64,000 bases of DNA from JBGAJN01 sp044224905. GTDB taxonomy: Bacteria; Verrucomicrobiota; Verrucomicrobiia; Limisphaerales; JBGAJN01. Shown here piece after piece: positions 17,935 through 27,016 of the stretch. Where the stretch lies: contig JBGAJN010000002.1 of NCBI GenBank assembly GCA_044224905.1, positions 806,001-870,000 of the forward strand, written 5' to 3'. The notes beneath the pieces were generated by a model that made no database searches, was not told where the DNA came from, and was given only the letters and a program-made list of their open reading frames with translations. How positions within the stretch are numbered: the first letter of the stretch is position 1; every line of letters starts with the position of its first letter. Both the position numbers and the translations under genes were made by a program.

Positions 17935-19104
17935 ATGAACCGGCGTTCGAGGATCAAAGTCGCCATGTTGCAGACGGACGCCCGGGAGGCGTGGCGCGAA
18001 TACGACAAACCCGCGCCCTATTTTGGCACCGCGCCGGAAGCTCTGTTACAGGGGTTGGTTGCGTTGCCTGAGTTGGAGGTTCACGTCATTTCGTGCATTC
18101 AACAACCGATGCGCAGTCCGGAGAAGCTGGCACCCAACGTATGGTTTCACCCTTTGCACGTTCCTAAGTTTGGCTGGTTGCGAACGGGCTATCAGGGATG
18201 CATTCGCGCGGTCCGCCGAAAAGTGCGAGAACTCCAGCCGGACATTGTGCACGGGCAGGGGACCGAGCGCGATTGCGCGATCAGCGCCGCGTTTTCCGGG
18301 TTCCCGAACGTCGTTACCATCCATGGAAATATGGCCGAGATCGCGCGCATGTTTCGCGCTCGGCCGTTCACCTATCTGTGGCTCGCCGGACGATTGGAGA
18401 ATTTCACCCTTCGCCGAACGGCGGGAGTGTTCTGCAATTCCGAGTACACCGAGGGATTGGTGAAGCCGCGCACGCCGAAGACCTGGCGAGTGCCCAATGC
18501 GATTCGCGAGGAGTTTTTCGGCCCGCCGCGCCGCCCGCGGGGCGCGGAGCGTTGCGTGATTCTGAATATCGGTGCGGTCATTCCGCGTAAGCGCCAGGTA
18601 GAATTGCTGGCGGTGGCTAAACGCCTGCACGAACGCGGTTGCCGGTTCGAACTTCACTTTATCGGCGCGGCGGATCCGCAGGATGGATACGCTGCCCAAT
18701 TTCTGCGCGAGATTCGGGCCGCGGAGCAACAGGGCTACGCGCGTTACCTTGGCCTCAAGAGCACTTCCCAACTGATCGAATGCCTTGATGAAGCACACGG
18801 CATGGTTCACTTCCCGTCGGAGGAAGCGTTCGGATTGGTCGTCGTGGAAGCCATGGCCCGGGGCGTGAAGTTCTTCGGGTCTTGCGTGGGCGGAATTGTC
18901 GATCTCGCCGGCGAAAGTCCGGGAGCGGAGTTGTTGGGGACGGATGATTTCGCCGGACTAACGGATGCGATGGCCCGATGGATTGGTGAGGGACATCAGG
19001 TGGTATCCGGTTCGGGTGAATCTATTCGTCGGTTGTTTCACCCGCGCGCGGTGGCGCAACGCCATCTCGAAATCTACCAGGAAGTTTTGAGCACCGCGCG
19101 GTAG
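17935..19104 (+). CDS. Glycosyltransferase family 4
   Basis: 389 residues. It begins MNRRSRIKVAMLQTDAREAW. The N-domain includes PDIVHGQGTERDCAISAAF and VTIHGNMAEIARMF. The C-domain includes ILNIGAVIPRKRQVELLAVA and HFPSEEAFGLVVVEAMARGV (E-x7-E). This is a typical GT-B retaining enzyme of surface-glycan synthesis. Its last 31 bases overlap the end of the convergent GT4 gene on the other strand. Confidence 0.9.
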   Translation: MNRRSRIKVAMLQTDAREAWREYDKPAPYFGTAPEALLQGLVALPELEVHVISCIQQPMRSPEKLAPNVWFHPLHVPKFGWLRTGYQGCIRAVRRKVRELQPDIVHGQGTERDCAISAAFSGFPNVVTIHGNMAEIARMFRARPFTYLWLAGRLENFTLRRTAGVFCNSEYTEGLVKPRTPKTWRVPNAIREEFFGPPRRPRGAERCVILNIGAVIPRKRQVELLAVAKRLHERGCRFELHFIGAADPQDGYAAQFLREIRAAEQQGYARYLGLKSTSQLIECLDEAHGMVHFPSEEAFGLVVVEAMARGVKFFGSCVGGIVDLAGESPGAELLGTDDFAGLTDAMARWIGEGHQVVSGSGESIRRLFHPRAVAQRHLEIYQEVLSTAR

Positions 19105-20084
19105 ATGCTGATGAGCTGTTGCGCGATGTCCGGCCACGACGCTGGTTTGGGCGGTGGATTCAACCGCGGCGCTTGATCGTAAAATCGCCGCAATGCCTGC
19201 GCGGTTTGTTGGGTGTTGGCGTCCACTCGGCAGTAGGACACGGCTTCGCCGAAAACGCTGTGTGCCCACGGAAGATCACCGAGTAGCAGCGGGCATTCAC
19301 ACGCCGCTGCCTCGAGTGCCGAAAGACTCAAACTTTCCCACATGCTCAACAGGACGAACCCGCGAGCCTCCCGGTACGCCTGCGCCATTTTTTCGCGGCT
19401 GTCGATCGGCCCCTCGTAGCGGATGAATCGCGGATTCTTCCGCGCGGTTTCCATGAAACGTTGCGTGTAGGGATCGTGCTCGGCGTAAGGCTTTCCCACG
19501 AACCAGATCGGCGTCTGGGCGGCGATGGCGGCTTCGGCCACTTCGAGCAGGCGCTTCTGCGCGTTGATGGTGGCGGTGCAAATCAACCAGTCGCCGCGAG
19601 GGGCGGGGGCGGCATTGAAGAAAGCCGGTTCAACGCCGTTGCCCACGACGTGGACGCGCTCGCGCGGCGCGGAGAATGTTTCCTGCATCAAGTGCGCTTC
19701 CCACGGCGTGAGCGCGATCGACGCGTCCGCGAGTTCGTAAGATTCCCAACCCATGCGCGTCGTGAAATCCCCCGGCAATACTTTGCGCACCACGCGGATG
19801 ATCATCCGCTGCACCGCGCGCTGGGCGTTGGAACGCGCGCCCAGCCCGCCGAGCAACTCCGAGATCACCACGCGTTTGTGTTTTTCTTGGGCCTTCTTGA
19901 TGTAAAGGGGCGAAGGACGGCCGAAGTAATGGATCACATCGCACTCCTGGCGATCGTCCCACCAGCGCAACGGCTCCACGGCCACGCCGCACTGTTCCAG
20001 CGCGCGCTGCGTTTGCTCGATCTGGATTTGCGCGCCGCCGTGAGTCAGTAGGAACGGGTGGAAATGATCGAAGAGGATTTTCAT
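19074..20084 (-). CDS. Glycosyltransferase family 4
   Basis: 336 residues starting MKILFDHFHPFLLTHGGAQI, with the GGAQ loop usual for GT4. The donor domain has LICTATINAQKRLLEVAEAA and LSMWESLSLSALEAAACECP. The protein is somewhat short for the family but both halves are present. The coding end overlaps the convergent GT4 (17935) by 31 bases. The divergent FkbM methyltransferase gene starts 160 bases upstream. Confidence 0.88.
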   Translation of the reverse strand: MKILFDHFHPFLLTHGGAQIQIEQTQRALEQCGVAVEPLRWWDDRQECDVIHYFGRPSPLYIKKAQEKHKRVVISELLGGLGARSNAQRAVQRMIIRVVRKVLPGDFTTRMGWESYELADASIALTPWEAHLMQETFSAPRERVHVVGNGVEPAFFNAAPAPRGDWLICTATINAQKRLLEVAEAAIAAQTPIWFVGKPYAEHDPYTQRFMETARKNPRFIRYEGPIDSREKMAQAYREARGFVLLSMWESLSLSALEAAACECPLLLGDLPWAHSVFGEAVSYCRVDANTQQTAQALRRFYDQAPRLNPPPKPASWPDIAQQLISIYRAVLKTSW

Positions 20085-20243
20085 TCAGTAACACCGCTCG
20101 GCGGCGCAGCGACGCGCTCTTCCATAGCCGTCAGGAGGCCATTTCCTCCAGCAAAAAGTGGATTCGTAATCGGAGAACGTTCGCTCCGGCGGAAGCCAGC
20201 TTGTCACTTGACCCGTGGATAGGGCACGTGACAGCCTTCCAAA

Positions 20244-21137
20244 ATGCCTTTCAAAAGTCTGGCCAACGTTGCGGAGAATATCCTCACCAAATTGGACGTG
20301 GCCGTCCGGCGCAAATCCTCTTTGGGCCAGCATCGTTGGCTGCGCAAAGCCCTTCTCGGACCGTACCGCAAGCTCATCAACCTCCACGGACGCGGCGTAC
20401 AGATGAACATCTCCGGTTGCATCCCGGCGCGGATGCCGCCCGCGAATGCCTGGAAAATCATCGAAGCCTACGAAATCGAAAGCATGACGGTTTTGAAGCG
20501 GTGGCTGGATTCCGTGCAGAATCCCCTGGTGGTCGATGTGGGGTGCGCGTTGGGCTTTGTCAGTTGCGCGGGATTATTTGGCAATGGCACCTCGCGCGTC
20601 ATTGCCATCGATTCGAATTTGAACAGCGTGAAGGCGACGCAAAACATCTGCATGTATGCGCCGCAGGTCGGCGAGCGGTTGTTCCTGGTCTGGGGCTTTG
20701 CCTCCAATGCTCCCACCGAGCGGAAAAATTTTCGCGAAGCGCATCGGGTGACGCTGGACGCGTTCCAGCGGACCGGAGTCTCGGGAAATCCCGATGATGC
20801 TCATTATATCTGTCTGGATTCGGCGGGCGGCGGCGAGGCGTCGATTCCCCGCTACGCGCTGGATGATTTATTGCCGCTCGACCTGCCGCCGGCGATGCCT
20901 GTCCTGATCAAATGCGATGTCGAAGGTGCGGAATTGCTGGTGTTGAACAGTGCCACGCGCGTGTTGAAGGAGCTGAACGTTTCCCTGTTGCTGAGCGTGC
21001 ATCCCACTGAGCTGCCGAAATACGGCGCCAGCAAGGAAGTCCTCAAAGAATTTCTCGCGAGCTACGGCTTCCGCATTGAAATCGTGGCCATCGACCACGA
21101 GGAACACTGGTGGTGCGTGAAGGGGGCGGTGGATTAA
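20244..21137 (+). CDS. FkbM family methyltransferase
   Basis: 297 residues. The SAM-binding strand is PLVVDVGCALGFVSCAGLFG, followed by VIAIDSNLNSVKATQNI. The family signature around IKCDVEGAELLVLNSA is intact, and the C-terminus ends in LASYGFRIEIVAIDHEEHWW. FkbM enzymes O-methylate sugars or polyketides, and in polysaccharide loci usually a sugar hydroxyl. It stands alone between two minus-strand genes and probably has its own promoter in the 159 bases upstream. Confidence 0.9.
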   Translation: MPFKSLANVAENILTKLDVAVRRKSSLGQHRWLRKALLGPYRKLINLHGRGVQMNISGCIPARMPPANAWKIIEAYEIESMTVLKRWLDSVQNPLVVDVGCALGFVSCAGLFGNGTSRVIAIDSNLNSVKATQNICMYAPQVGERLFLVWGFASNAPTERKNFREAHRVTLDAFQRTGVSGNPDDAHYICLDSAGGGEASIPRYALDDLLPLDLPPAMPVLIKCDVEGAELLVLNSATRVLKELNVSLLLSVHPTELPKYGASKEVLKEFLASYGFRIEIVAIDHEEHWWCVKGAVD

Positions 21138-21154
21138 CCTCTGCCGTCGAGTCG

Positions 21155-22108
21155 TCAGGATTGTGAGCCCGCCTTGGCCGCGATGATTTGCTCGGTGTCC
21201 GTGAAGGCGAGGGCGTTCAACGCGCCGTTTTCATTGTAATCCATCTGCATGCCGCAGGCGGTGCAGTTTTTCTCGCCGAACGTCCATGGCCCATGGCATT
21301 TCGGGCACTGGAAGGGATTCTCGAAATTCAGCGGGGCGGAAGATTTACGCTGGTTTCTGCCGGCAAAGAACAGGACGTGTCCGCCGTGCGGGTATAATAC
21401 TTTAGCCACCGCATCCACGCAGCGATTGATCGGGCGCATGATGCCGACGGGAATCGGGAGGATCTTGGTGACGTGATGGAAGCCGTAGAGGAACCCAATG
21501 GTGCACCGTTTTTCGATCGCGAAGTTTTCCTGCTCGAGCAGTTCCCGCACGCCTTGGTACGTGAAGAAGGCGAGGTGGCCTTCGTGCTGCGCGTTTAGGT
21601 GCAGGAGCTTCTTGAGCTTCACCGGCAGCTTCTCCTCGTTCTCCATTGAGATGATCATCAATCCGCCCGGGGCGAGGACGCGCAGGCAGTTGTTGAAGGT
21701 GCGACGCCAGTCCACGCAATGGTCCAGCACGCTGTTGAGCAAGATCACGTTGCGGGAGTTGTCGCGCAGGTAGGAAAGATTCTCGCCCACGCCGTTGATG
21801 ACGTGCCGGGCGGGGCGTTGGCGAAACTGACGCAGTTCGCTGACGGACGGCTCCACGCCGATGTAGTTCGTGAGGTAGGGATCGAGCTTGTTGGAGAAGT
21901 CGCCCCAGCCGCAGCCGATATCGAGGAAGTAAATCTTGCGCGACTCGCTGTCCCGCCGCACGGCGTCGATGATGAGACGGTGCTGGTTCTGGTGAACGGC
22001 GAGCGTATTGGGCGGTGGCGTGTGGTCGTCGTGATCGTATTTCAGCTGTTCCTGAAAATACTCACGGACGACAGTTGGATCGGGCGGATGGTCTTCCGGT
22101 TTGCTCAT
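21155..22108 (-). CDS. Class I SAM methyltransferase with C-terminal zinc ribbon
   Basis: 317 residues. The methyltransferase core has YFLDIGCGWGDFSNKLDPYL (motif I), VILLNSVLDHCVDWRRTFNN and LAPGGLMIISMENEE. After a hydrophobic stretch (LPIPVGIMRPINRCVDAVAK) the C-terminus carries two CxxC pairs, CPKCHGPW and CTACGMQMDY, about 13 residues apart, forming a rubredoxin/zinc-ribbon-like knuckle. That addition is unusual for a glycan methyltransferase. It ends the polysaccharide locus and faces the FkbM gene. Confidence 0.85.
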   Translation of the reverse strand: MSKPEDHPPDPTVVREYFQEQLKYDHDDHTPPPNTLAVHQNQHRLIIDAVRRDSESRKIYFLDIGCGWGDFSNKLDPYLTNYIGVEPSVSELRQFRQRPARHVINGVGENLSYLRDNSRNVILLNSVLDHCVDWRRTFNNCLRVLAPGGLMIISMENEEKLPVKLKKLLHLNAQHEGHLAFFTYQGVRELLEQENFAIEKRCTIGFLYGFHHVTKILPIPVGIMRPINRCVDAVAKVLYPHGGHVLFFAGRNQRKSSAPLNFENPFQCPKCHGPWTFGEKNCTACGMQMDYNENGALNALAFTDTEQIIAAKAGSQS

Positions 22109-22450
22109 GCCGAGATAATTGCGGTGGATGGTCGTTCAGATTACCCCGTGGCATCAAGGGCAAAAACGGTTTCGCGTTATGCTTTTCGCGGGGGGATGGG
22201 CGAAGGTTGCAGATTTGTGAATCCGGGATGGGCTTGTCACTCGATCGTAACAGCGCGCGAACGAGCGGTTGAAGACTCCCTCGCAGGCTTCGGGGTAGGG
22301 GGAGTTGCTTCTCGCGGTCGCTAAATGCTTTGCTGCGCTTTCTCTGAAGCTGCTCACGTGATGATTCCTGATCGCTCTAGTCGCGGTGTGAACCAAAAGA
22401 GGCGTGAAAAGGTGTGCAATCCGTCCGCGATTCAGGTGTAATAGTAGATT
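22109..22450. other. Intergenic region upstream of the beta-helix gene
   Basis: 342 bases lie between the divergent methyltransferase and beta-helix genes and should hold both promoters. Short frames on either strand show no coding character. A TA-rich segment (GTGTAATAGTAGATT) lies immediately before the ATG at 22451. I see no repeat, RNA gene or strong hairpin. Confidence 0.35.
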
Positions 22451-24529
22451 ATGCGGAAACTGCGAATGACGCTTGCGCGGATGGTTTTGGCCGCCGTTTT
22501 CCACGCGATTGTGGCGGTTGTTCCGGTGATGGCGGCGTCGCCCGGATCGGCGGGCATCACGAATTTGATTTATATCGCTGTTCGCCCCGATGCTGTCGAC
22601 GGAAACGGCACGCAGGCTGATCCGCGCGATGCGGGCACAGCGGAAAAATTGACGGCCATTCTTTCCAATGCCCCGCCGAACAGCCGGCTGGTGTTTGCCC
22701 CCGGCGTTTACCTGCTTCGCGGGGCATTCAACGTGGCGGATGGCGATATCGCGACGATTACCAACGGGGTGCAAATCGTGGGCAGCGGCATCGACAACAC
22801 GATCTTTCGTTTGACGGGAGCTTCGAATTACACGGTGGCGTTCGCCAATCGTGATTACAAAGGGTCGAACTACTATTACGCGGATTTCACCCTCGACATG
22901 GACATGGCGAACAATGGTGGAACGAATAACAACTGCACGGGAATCAATGTCAGCGGTCCCTGGTCCACGGTCGAGCGCGTGAAAGTCGTGAATCTCGGCG
23001 GGCGCGCGGCGACCCATCCGCTCGGATACGCCGAGAGTTTTGCCATCTCAACGATTTCCTACGCGTCCAAGGTGATCAATTGTCAGGTTGACCGGGTCTA
23101 CTCCGGCGCGATCAGTGGCATTTATTCGGCGTCGAATGGAGTCGTTCAAGGCTGCATCCAGCGTCTGACTCCCGCAGTGGATAACGGCGGGAACCGCAAC
23201 GGAATCACGATCGTCAACACCGGGGTCATCAGCGGGAACACAATTGATAATCCCACCGATGGTATTTACACCGAACTTTCCTGTACGAATTTCATCATCG
23301 CCAACAACGTGATCACTCTTCGAGCGCCGAACAGTTTTGGCATCAACTACGCGCTGTGCAGCCACTGTGGTTACAACGGTGCGAACGGTATGATCGCGAA
23401 CAATCAGGTAGTGTGCGTCGCCGGATCGACGGCTATCCGCCTTGCTTCAGAATACGGTTACCGGGGATTGACCAATTTCTATGTTTTCGGCAATTCGGCT
23501 ACGTATGCGCCAGGCGCGGCGAAGTCGCCGTCGGACTGGTTTCTGTATGCCGACGGTTTGGATGGATTGTTTGTGATGAACAATGTCTGCGACCCGAACC
23601 TGAAATTTCTGTCCGCGATTCCTTGCAGCAACGCGGTGTTCTTCAATAACCGCACCACCGACGGTGGGAACCTTGCCGCGCCGACGAATTCCGCTCTTCA
23701 ACCGGTCAACATGATCGAAGGTTGGGTGATCACGAATTCCCCATCGGTATCCATGTCGAACGCCTATTGGCTCGGGGCCGGAAGCATCGGGCAAGTTCTC
23801 ACGATCGGGACGAACGGCTTGCTCTATGGTGCAACCGCGGCTGCGGGTTCTAATTCAAACAATGGCTCGTTCACCAACGCGGTTCTTGCGGGGGCGACGA
23901 ACGTCGGAGATTTTTCCCTGCCGACCGGTAGCCTGCGGGTGGCGTCAGGTGGAGGAGTGAAATGGGGAACGGGCTCCGGTCCCGCAATCGTCAACGAGTC
24001 CGCCGGCGCTTTTGGATATGGGAACTCGATTGACGTTTATTCGGGAAATCCGGCGTTCGCTTGGGGGTTCCACACCAACGGGGCGTTGAGTCCGAAGCTC
24101 GCGTCGCAAACGCTGGGCGACGCGCAATACAAAGTCGGCGGACTATATCTGATCAGCGGCGCGACGAACGTGGGATACGTCTTGACCCAAGGCACGAATA
24201 ATCAGTGGTACGCTGCGCCGGCATCCGCGAGTTCCGTCATGGCCTCGCCCAATGTGATCAATTGGCTGGATGGCGATGTGCAATGGCGGACCAACACCGC
24301 GAGCTCCGTCGTCATTGGATTCACCAATTGGAATTCTCCCGCCGCGGCAGGTCGAACCGCGGTGACTGTTTTGTTCAGCAACGCAAACTCTTCGGTGACG
24401 TTCGCGAATTGTTTCCCCGCGGGACTCAGCCTGCCGAGCAACGGGGTTTTCTCCGCAACGTTTGTCCGGGCCGGAACGAATATCTATGGCGTGGTTAATC
24501 CGAACAATTTTGGCGGTCCTCCTTTCTAG
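22451..24529 (+). CDS. Secreted right-handed beta-helix (pectate-lyase-like) protein
   Basis: 692 residues with an N-terminal signal peptide (hydrophobic residues 8-28, cleavage near VMAASPG). YIAVRPDAVDGNGTQADPRD and LVFAPGVYLLRG match the opening of pectate-lyase-3 or tailspike-like beta-helices. Repeated short strands rich in N, G, S and V follow (NCTGINVSGPWSTVERVKVV, ISGNTIDNPTDGIYTELSC). The last 200 residues look like beta-rich, repeated spike or adhesion modules. No catalytic residues can be assigned, so it may be a polysaccharide-binding, depolymerising or structural protein. The gene overlaps the next one by 44 bases. Confidence 0.7.
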   Translation: MRKLRMTLARMVLAAVFHAIVAVVPVMAASPGSAGITNLIYIAVRPDAVDGNGTQADPRDAGTAEKLTAILSNAPPNSRLVFAPGVYLLRGAFNVADGDIATITNGVQIVGSGIDNTIFRLTGASNYTVAFANRDYKGSNYYYADFTLDMDMANNGGTNNNCTGINVSGPWSTVERVKVVNLGGRAATHPLGYAESFAISTISYASKVINCQVDRVYSGAISGIYSASNGVVQGCIQRLTPAVDNGGNRNGITIVNTGVISGNTIDNPTDGIYTELSCTNFIIANNVITLRAPNSFGINYALCSHCGYNGANGMIANNQVVCVAGSTAIRLASEYGYRGLTNFYVFGNSATYAPGAAKSPSDWFLYADGLDGLFVMNNVCDPNLKFLSAIPCSNAVFFNNRTTDGGNLAAPTNSALQPVNMIEGWVITNSPSVSMSNAYWLGAGSIGQVLTIGTNGLLYGATAAAGSNSNNGSFTNAVLAGATNVGDFSLPTGSLRVASGGGVKWGTGSGPAIVNESAGAFGYGNSIDVYSGNPAFAWGFHTNGALSPKLASQTLGDAQYKVGGLYLISGATNVGYVLTQGTNNQWYAAPASASSVMASPNVINWLDGDVQWRTNTASSVVIGFTNWNSPAAAGRTAVTVLFSNANSSVTFANCFPAGLSLPSNGVFSATFVRAGTNIYGVVNPNNFGGPPF

Positions 24530-25535
24530 CGTGGCCGTCGAAGCGATGTTGCCGGTGAATTTCTTCCGGCAGCAGGAATCCGGGAGCATCCCCGCCGCGC
24601 TCGACGTTTACGCGATTGCTTTGGGCAGTAACGGCGCGGCCGCGCTGGAAGGAAATGCCATTGCGCAGGGGCTTGCCTCGACAGCGTGGTTTGAATGGGG
24701 GACGGATACCAACTATGGGAACCGCACCGATTCAATTCCGTTGGGTAACGGTTGGGCGGTTGTTTCGGCGCGAGCGATTTTGACCGGATTACTTCCCGAC
24801 GAGGTCTACCATTTGCGATTGGTCGTGAGCAACAGTACGGGCGTCGCCCGGAGCGGCGACTTCGGATATTGGGCGAAGGATCTTCCCCTGAACGGACCCA
24901 ATCCGATGCTCGTCGAGTGTCATACGCCGTTTACGGATCCGGGCGTGGGGAGCGTAAATCTGACGATCACCACGGGGGGGAATGTGGACGCAAATTCGCC
25001 GGGATCTTACACTTTAATCTACTCCGCCACCAACGCATCCGGAGCGCGGGCGGCGACCCAGCGGACCGTCGTGGTCACCGATACGACGGCGCCGGTTCTC
25101 ACGTTGGCCGGTGCGAATCCGCTTTTGATTCCGACGGACTCCGTTTTTCAAGACCCCGGAGCGAGTGCCGTGGATGCGTGTGCCGGTCCGGCGGCCAATA
25201 TAGTCGTGAGTGGCGTGGTAAACACGAGCGCGCCGGGATTGTATTGGCTCACCTATGTGGCGAGCGATGGCAATGGCAACCAATCCACCAATCTGCGTTC
25301 GGTATCGGTTTATCCGCGACCGACAATCAACCAGTTGAGCATGCCTACGTCCGACGCGATCCGGCTGACTTTCAATGACACATCGGGATTTGTCTTCGAT
25401 GCTTATGTGTCTACCAACCTTAGCAATTGGGTGCGCCTGGGAGCGGCCTCAAATGTTGGCGGAAGTCTTTTCGAATTTCGTGATCCGGAGTCGACCAATT
25501 TTCGAGCGCGCTTTTACCAATTGCGGGGCCCGTAA
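24486..25535 (+). CDS. Secreted protein with DUF5011-like immunoglobulin domains
   Basis: 349 residues from ATG 24486, inside the end of the beta-helix gene. The signal peptide is MAWLIRTILAVLLSSVAVEA. An FN3-like region (AWFEWGTDTNYGNRT, GLLPDEVYHLRLVV) is followed by two DUF5011-type units with the signature DPG(V/A)...D and YTLIYSATNASG or YWLTYVASDGNGN. The end, FDAYVSTNLSNWVRLGAAS ... ARFYQLRGP, is the short beta-domain common at the C-terminus of Verrucomicrobia secreted proteins. The frame is open to 24462. The 44-base overlap implies co-translation with the beta-helix protein. It is probably extracellular and adhesive or structural. Confidence 0.75.
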   Translation: MAWLIRTILAVLLSSVAVEAMLPVNFFRQQESGSIPAALDVYAIALGSNGAAALEGNAIAQGLASTAWFEWGTDTNYGNRTDSIPLGNGWAVVSARAILTGLLPDEVYHLRLVVSNSTGVARSGDFGYWAKDLPLNGPNPMLVECHTPFTDPGVGSVNLTITTGGNVDANSPGSYTLIYSATNASGARAATQRTVVVTDTTAPVLTLAGANPLLIPTDSVFQDPGASAVDACAGPAANIVVSGVVNTSAPGLYWLTYVASDGNGNQSTNLRSVSVYPRPTINQLSMPTSDAIRLTFNDTSGFVFDAYVSTNLSNWVRLGAASNVGGSLFEFRDPESTNFRARFYQLRGP

Positions 25536-25612
25536 TCCGTAACAGCCAAATCAATTCGAGCACGAAAGACGGCGTGGGCGATCGCTCGTGATATCGCGAA
25601 AACATTTCCGCA

Positions 25613-26857
25613 CTATCGATTCGTCGACGTCGTAAGTTCCTTCAGCTTTTGGAAGCGATCTTCCCCGAGGAGTTGCCGCAGCGACGCGGTCTGTTCCTTG
25701 CGCACGGCTTCGAGTGCGGCTTCCTTGTCTTCGCTCGAGAGCGACTGATCTTCCGCGATGCGTTTTAATTCGGCGTCGGTGGCGCGATTAATCTGATAAA
25801 GGTTCAAGATGCTTTCGGGCGGCGCCTCAATCTTTTGGGCGGTTTCGCGGGCTTGGGCAAACGCGGGGTCCTGGCTGTATTGCAGGATTTGAAACCGGTC
25901 GGCGCCGAGGGCCTGTCGCATGGCGTTGTCGCGTTGCTTCTCCAATTCTTCGCGCTGGCGGGTGCTGAACGCATCGTCCTTGCCGGCGAGCAATTGTAGC
26001 TGTTGATCGTAACCATCGCGGGCGCGGAAGAGGGCGCGGAACTCGTCGGCATTGACTTCAAAATTCTTCAGGCTGTCGCGCAGGAGCCCGGCGTTGTGTG
26101 ACCAGCGGAGCAAGTATTCTTCGAGTTGCTCCGGAGAAAGGATTTTTCCCAATTCTTCGCGGGTTTGGAGGCGAATCTTGGCCAGTTCGGCGGGATCGAT
26201 GGGTTTGCTGGAGTCGTCGGCGTTGAGCGCCTCTGCCCGGCTCGTGGCGCGCTCGAGGATGGCGTAAACGGCTTGTTTGGTCGCTTCGGAAAGATTGCCC
26301 AAGATCGGTCCCGTAAGGGCGACGTCGCTTTTAGATGGTGCGTCATCGGGCGTTGATTCCCACCCGGCTCCAAGCAGGCGGGTAAGCAGGCTGCGCCGCT
26401 CTTCATCGAGTTTCGCGCGCTGGTCTTGGATAGATTTGGCGATTTGGCTGCGCAAGTCTGGTTTCCACCACTGCGGATCCTCGGGAACGATTTCCTTGGC
26501 GCGGCGGCGGGCAAAAAGGGCATTAATGTCCGCGACAACGATGTCCCGAATGGTCTGCTCGGGGCACCCGATATCCCTAAGGTTGGCGATGTATTTGTTG
26601 TAATCGTCGGACTCAACTTCCGCCCAGGTAAAGAACTGGCGACGGACGACGACTTGCGTTTTTATGGTGTTGGTAGCAGTGGTAGCGAGGCGGGTTTGCC
26701 GTGGGGGGACCGGTGGCTCTGCGGCGCTTCGCTGCCGAGCCCGTAAGAGCAGGCCGGCTAGCGCGACATTTAACGCGACCGAAAGGAGGATAAAAAGGCG
26801 ACCGCGCACGGGGGGAAGATGGCTGTGCGCATGGGGTATTTGAAGCGTAAAGTTCAC
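25613..26857 (-). CDS. Hypothetical membrane-anchored coiled-coil protein
   Basis: 414 residues. One membrane helix at about residues 22-40 (LFILLSVALNVALAGLLL) is followed by a Pro-rich spacer and a long, charged, helix-rich domain. A conserved-looking segment, YIANLRDIGCPEQTIRDIVV followed by ADINALFARRR, lies at about 83-115. I associate this kind of segment with hypothetical proteins of Verrucomicrobia; this is from memory. The C-terminal part contains two similar RLLGADRFQ / LGEDRFQKL helices. No enzyme motif is seen. It converges on the DUF5011 gene and no function can be given. Confidence 0.7.
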   Translation of the reverse strand: MNFTLQIPHAHSHLPPVRGRLFILLSVALNVALAGLLLRARQRSAAEPPVPPRQTRLATTATNTIKTQVVVRRQFFTWAEVESDDYNKYIANLRDIGCPEQTIRDIVVADINALFARRRAKEIVPEDPQWWKPDLRSQIAKSIQDQRAKLDEERRSLLTRLLGAGWESTPDDAPSKSDVALTGPILGNLSEATKQAVYAILERATSRAEALNADDSSKPIDPAELAKIRLQTREELGKILSPEQLEEYLLRWSHNAGLLRDSLKNFEVNADEFRALFRARDGYDQQLQLLAGKDDAFSTRQREELEKQRDNAMRQALGADRFQILQYSQDPAFAQARETAQKIEAPPESILNLYQINRATDAELKRIAEDQSLSSEDKEAALEAVRKEQTASLRQLLGEDRFQKLKELTTSTNR

Positions 26858-27016
26858 GACCTTTGAAGGCCATTGAATGCTGGGAGGGCAACCACCCCTG
26901 AATTCGTCAGGGTCAATTGACAGTTTCGGCGGTGGACGTGTATAGTTCGGTCGAGTTCCACATGCTTATTTGACTGGGTAAACCGGCCGCCGCGAAAGCT
27001 CCAATCTCTTACCGCT

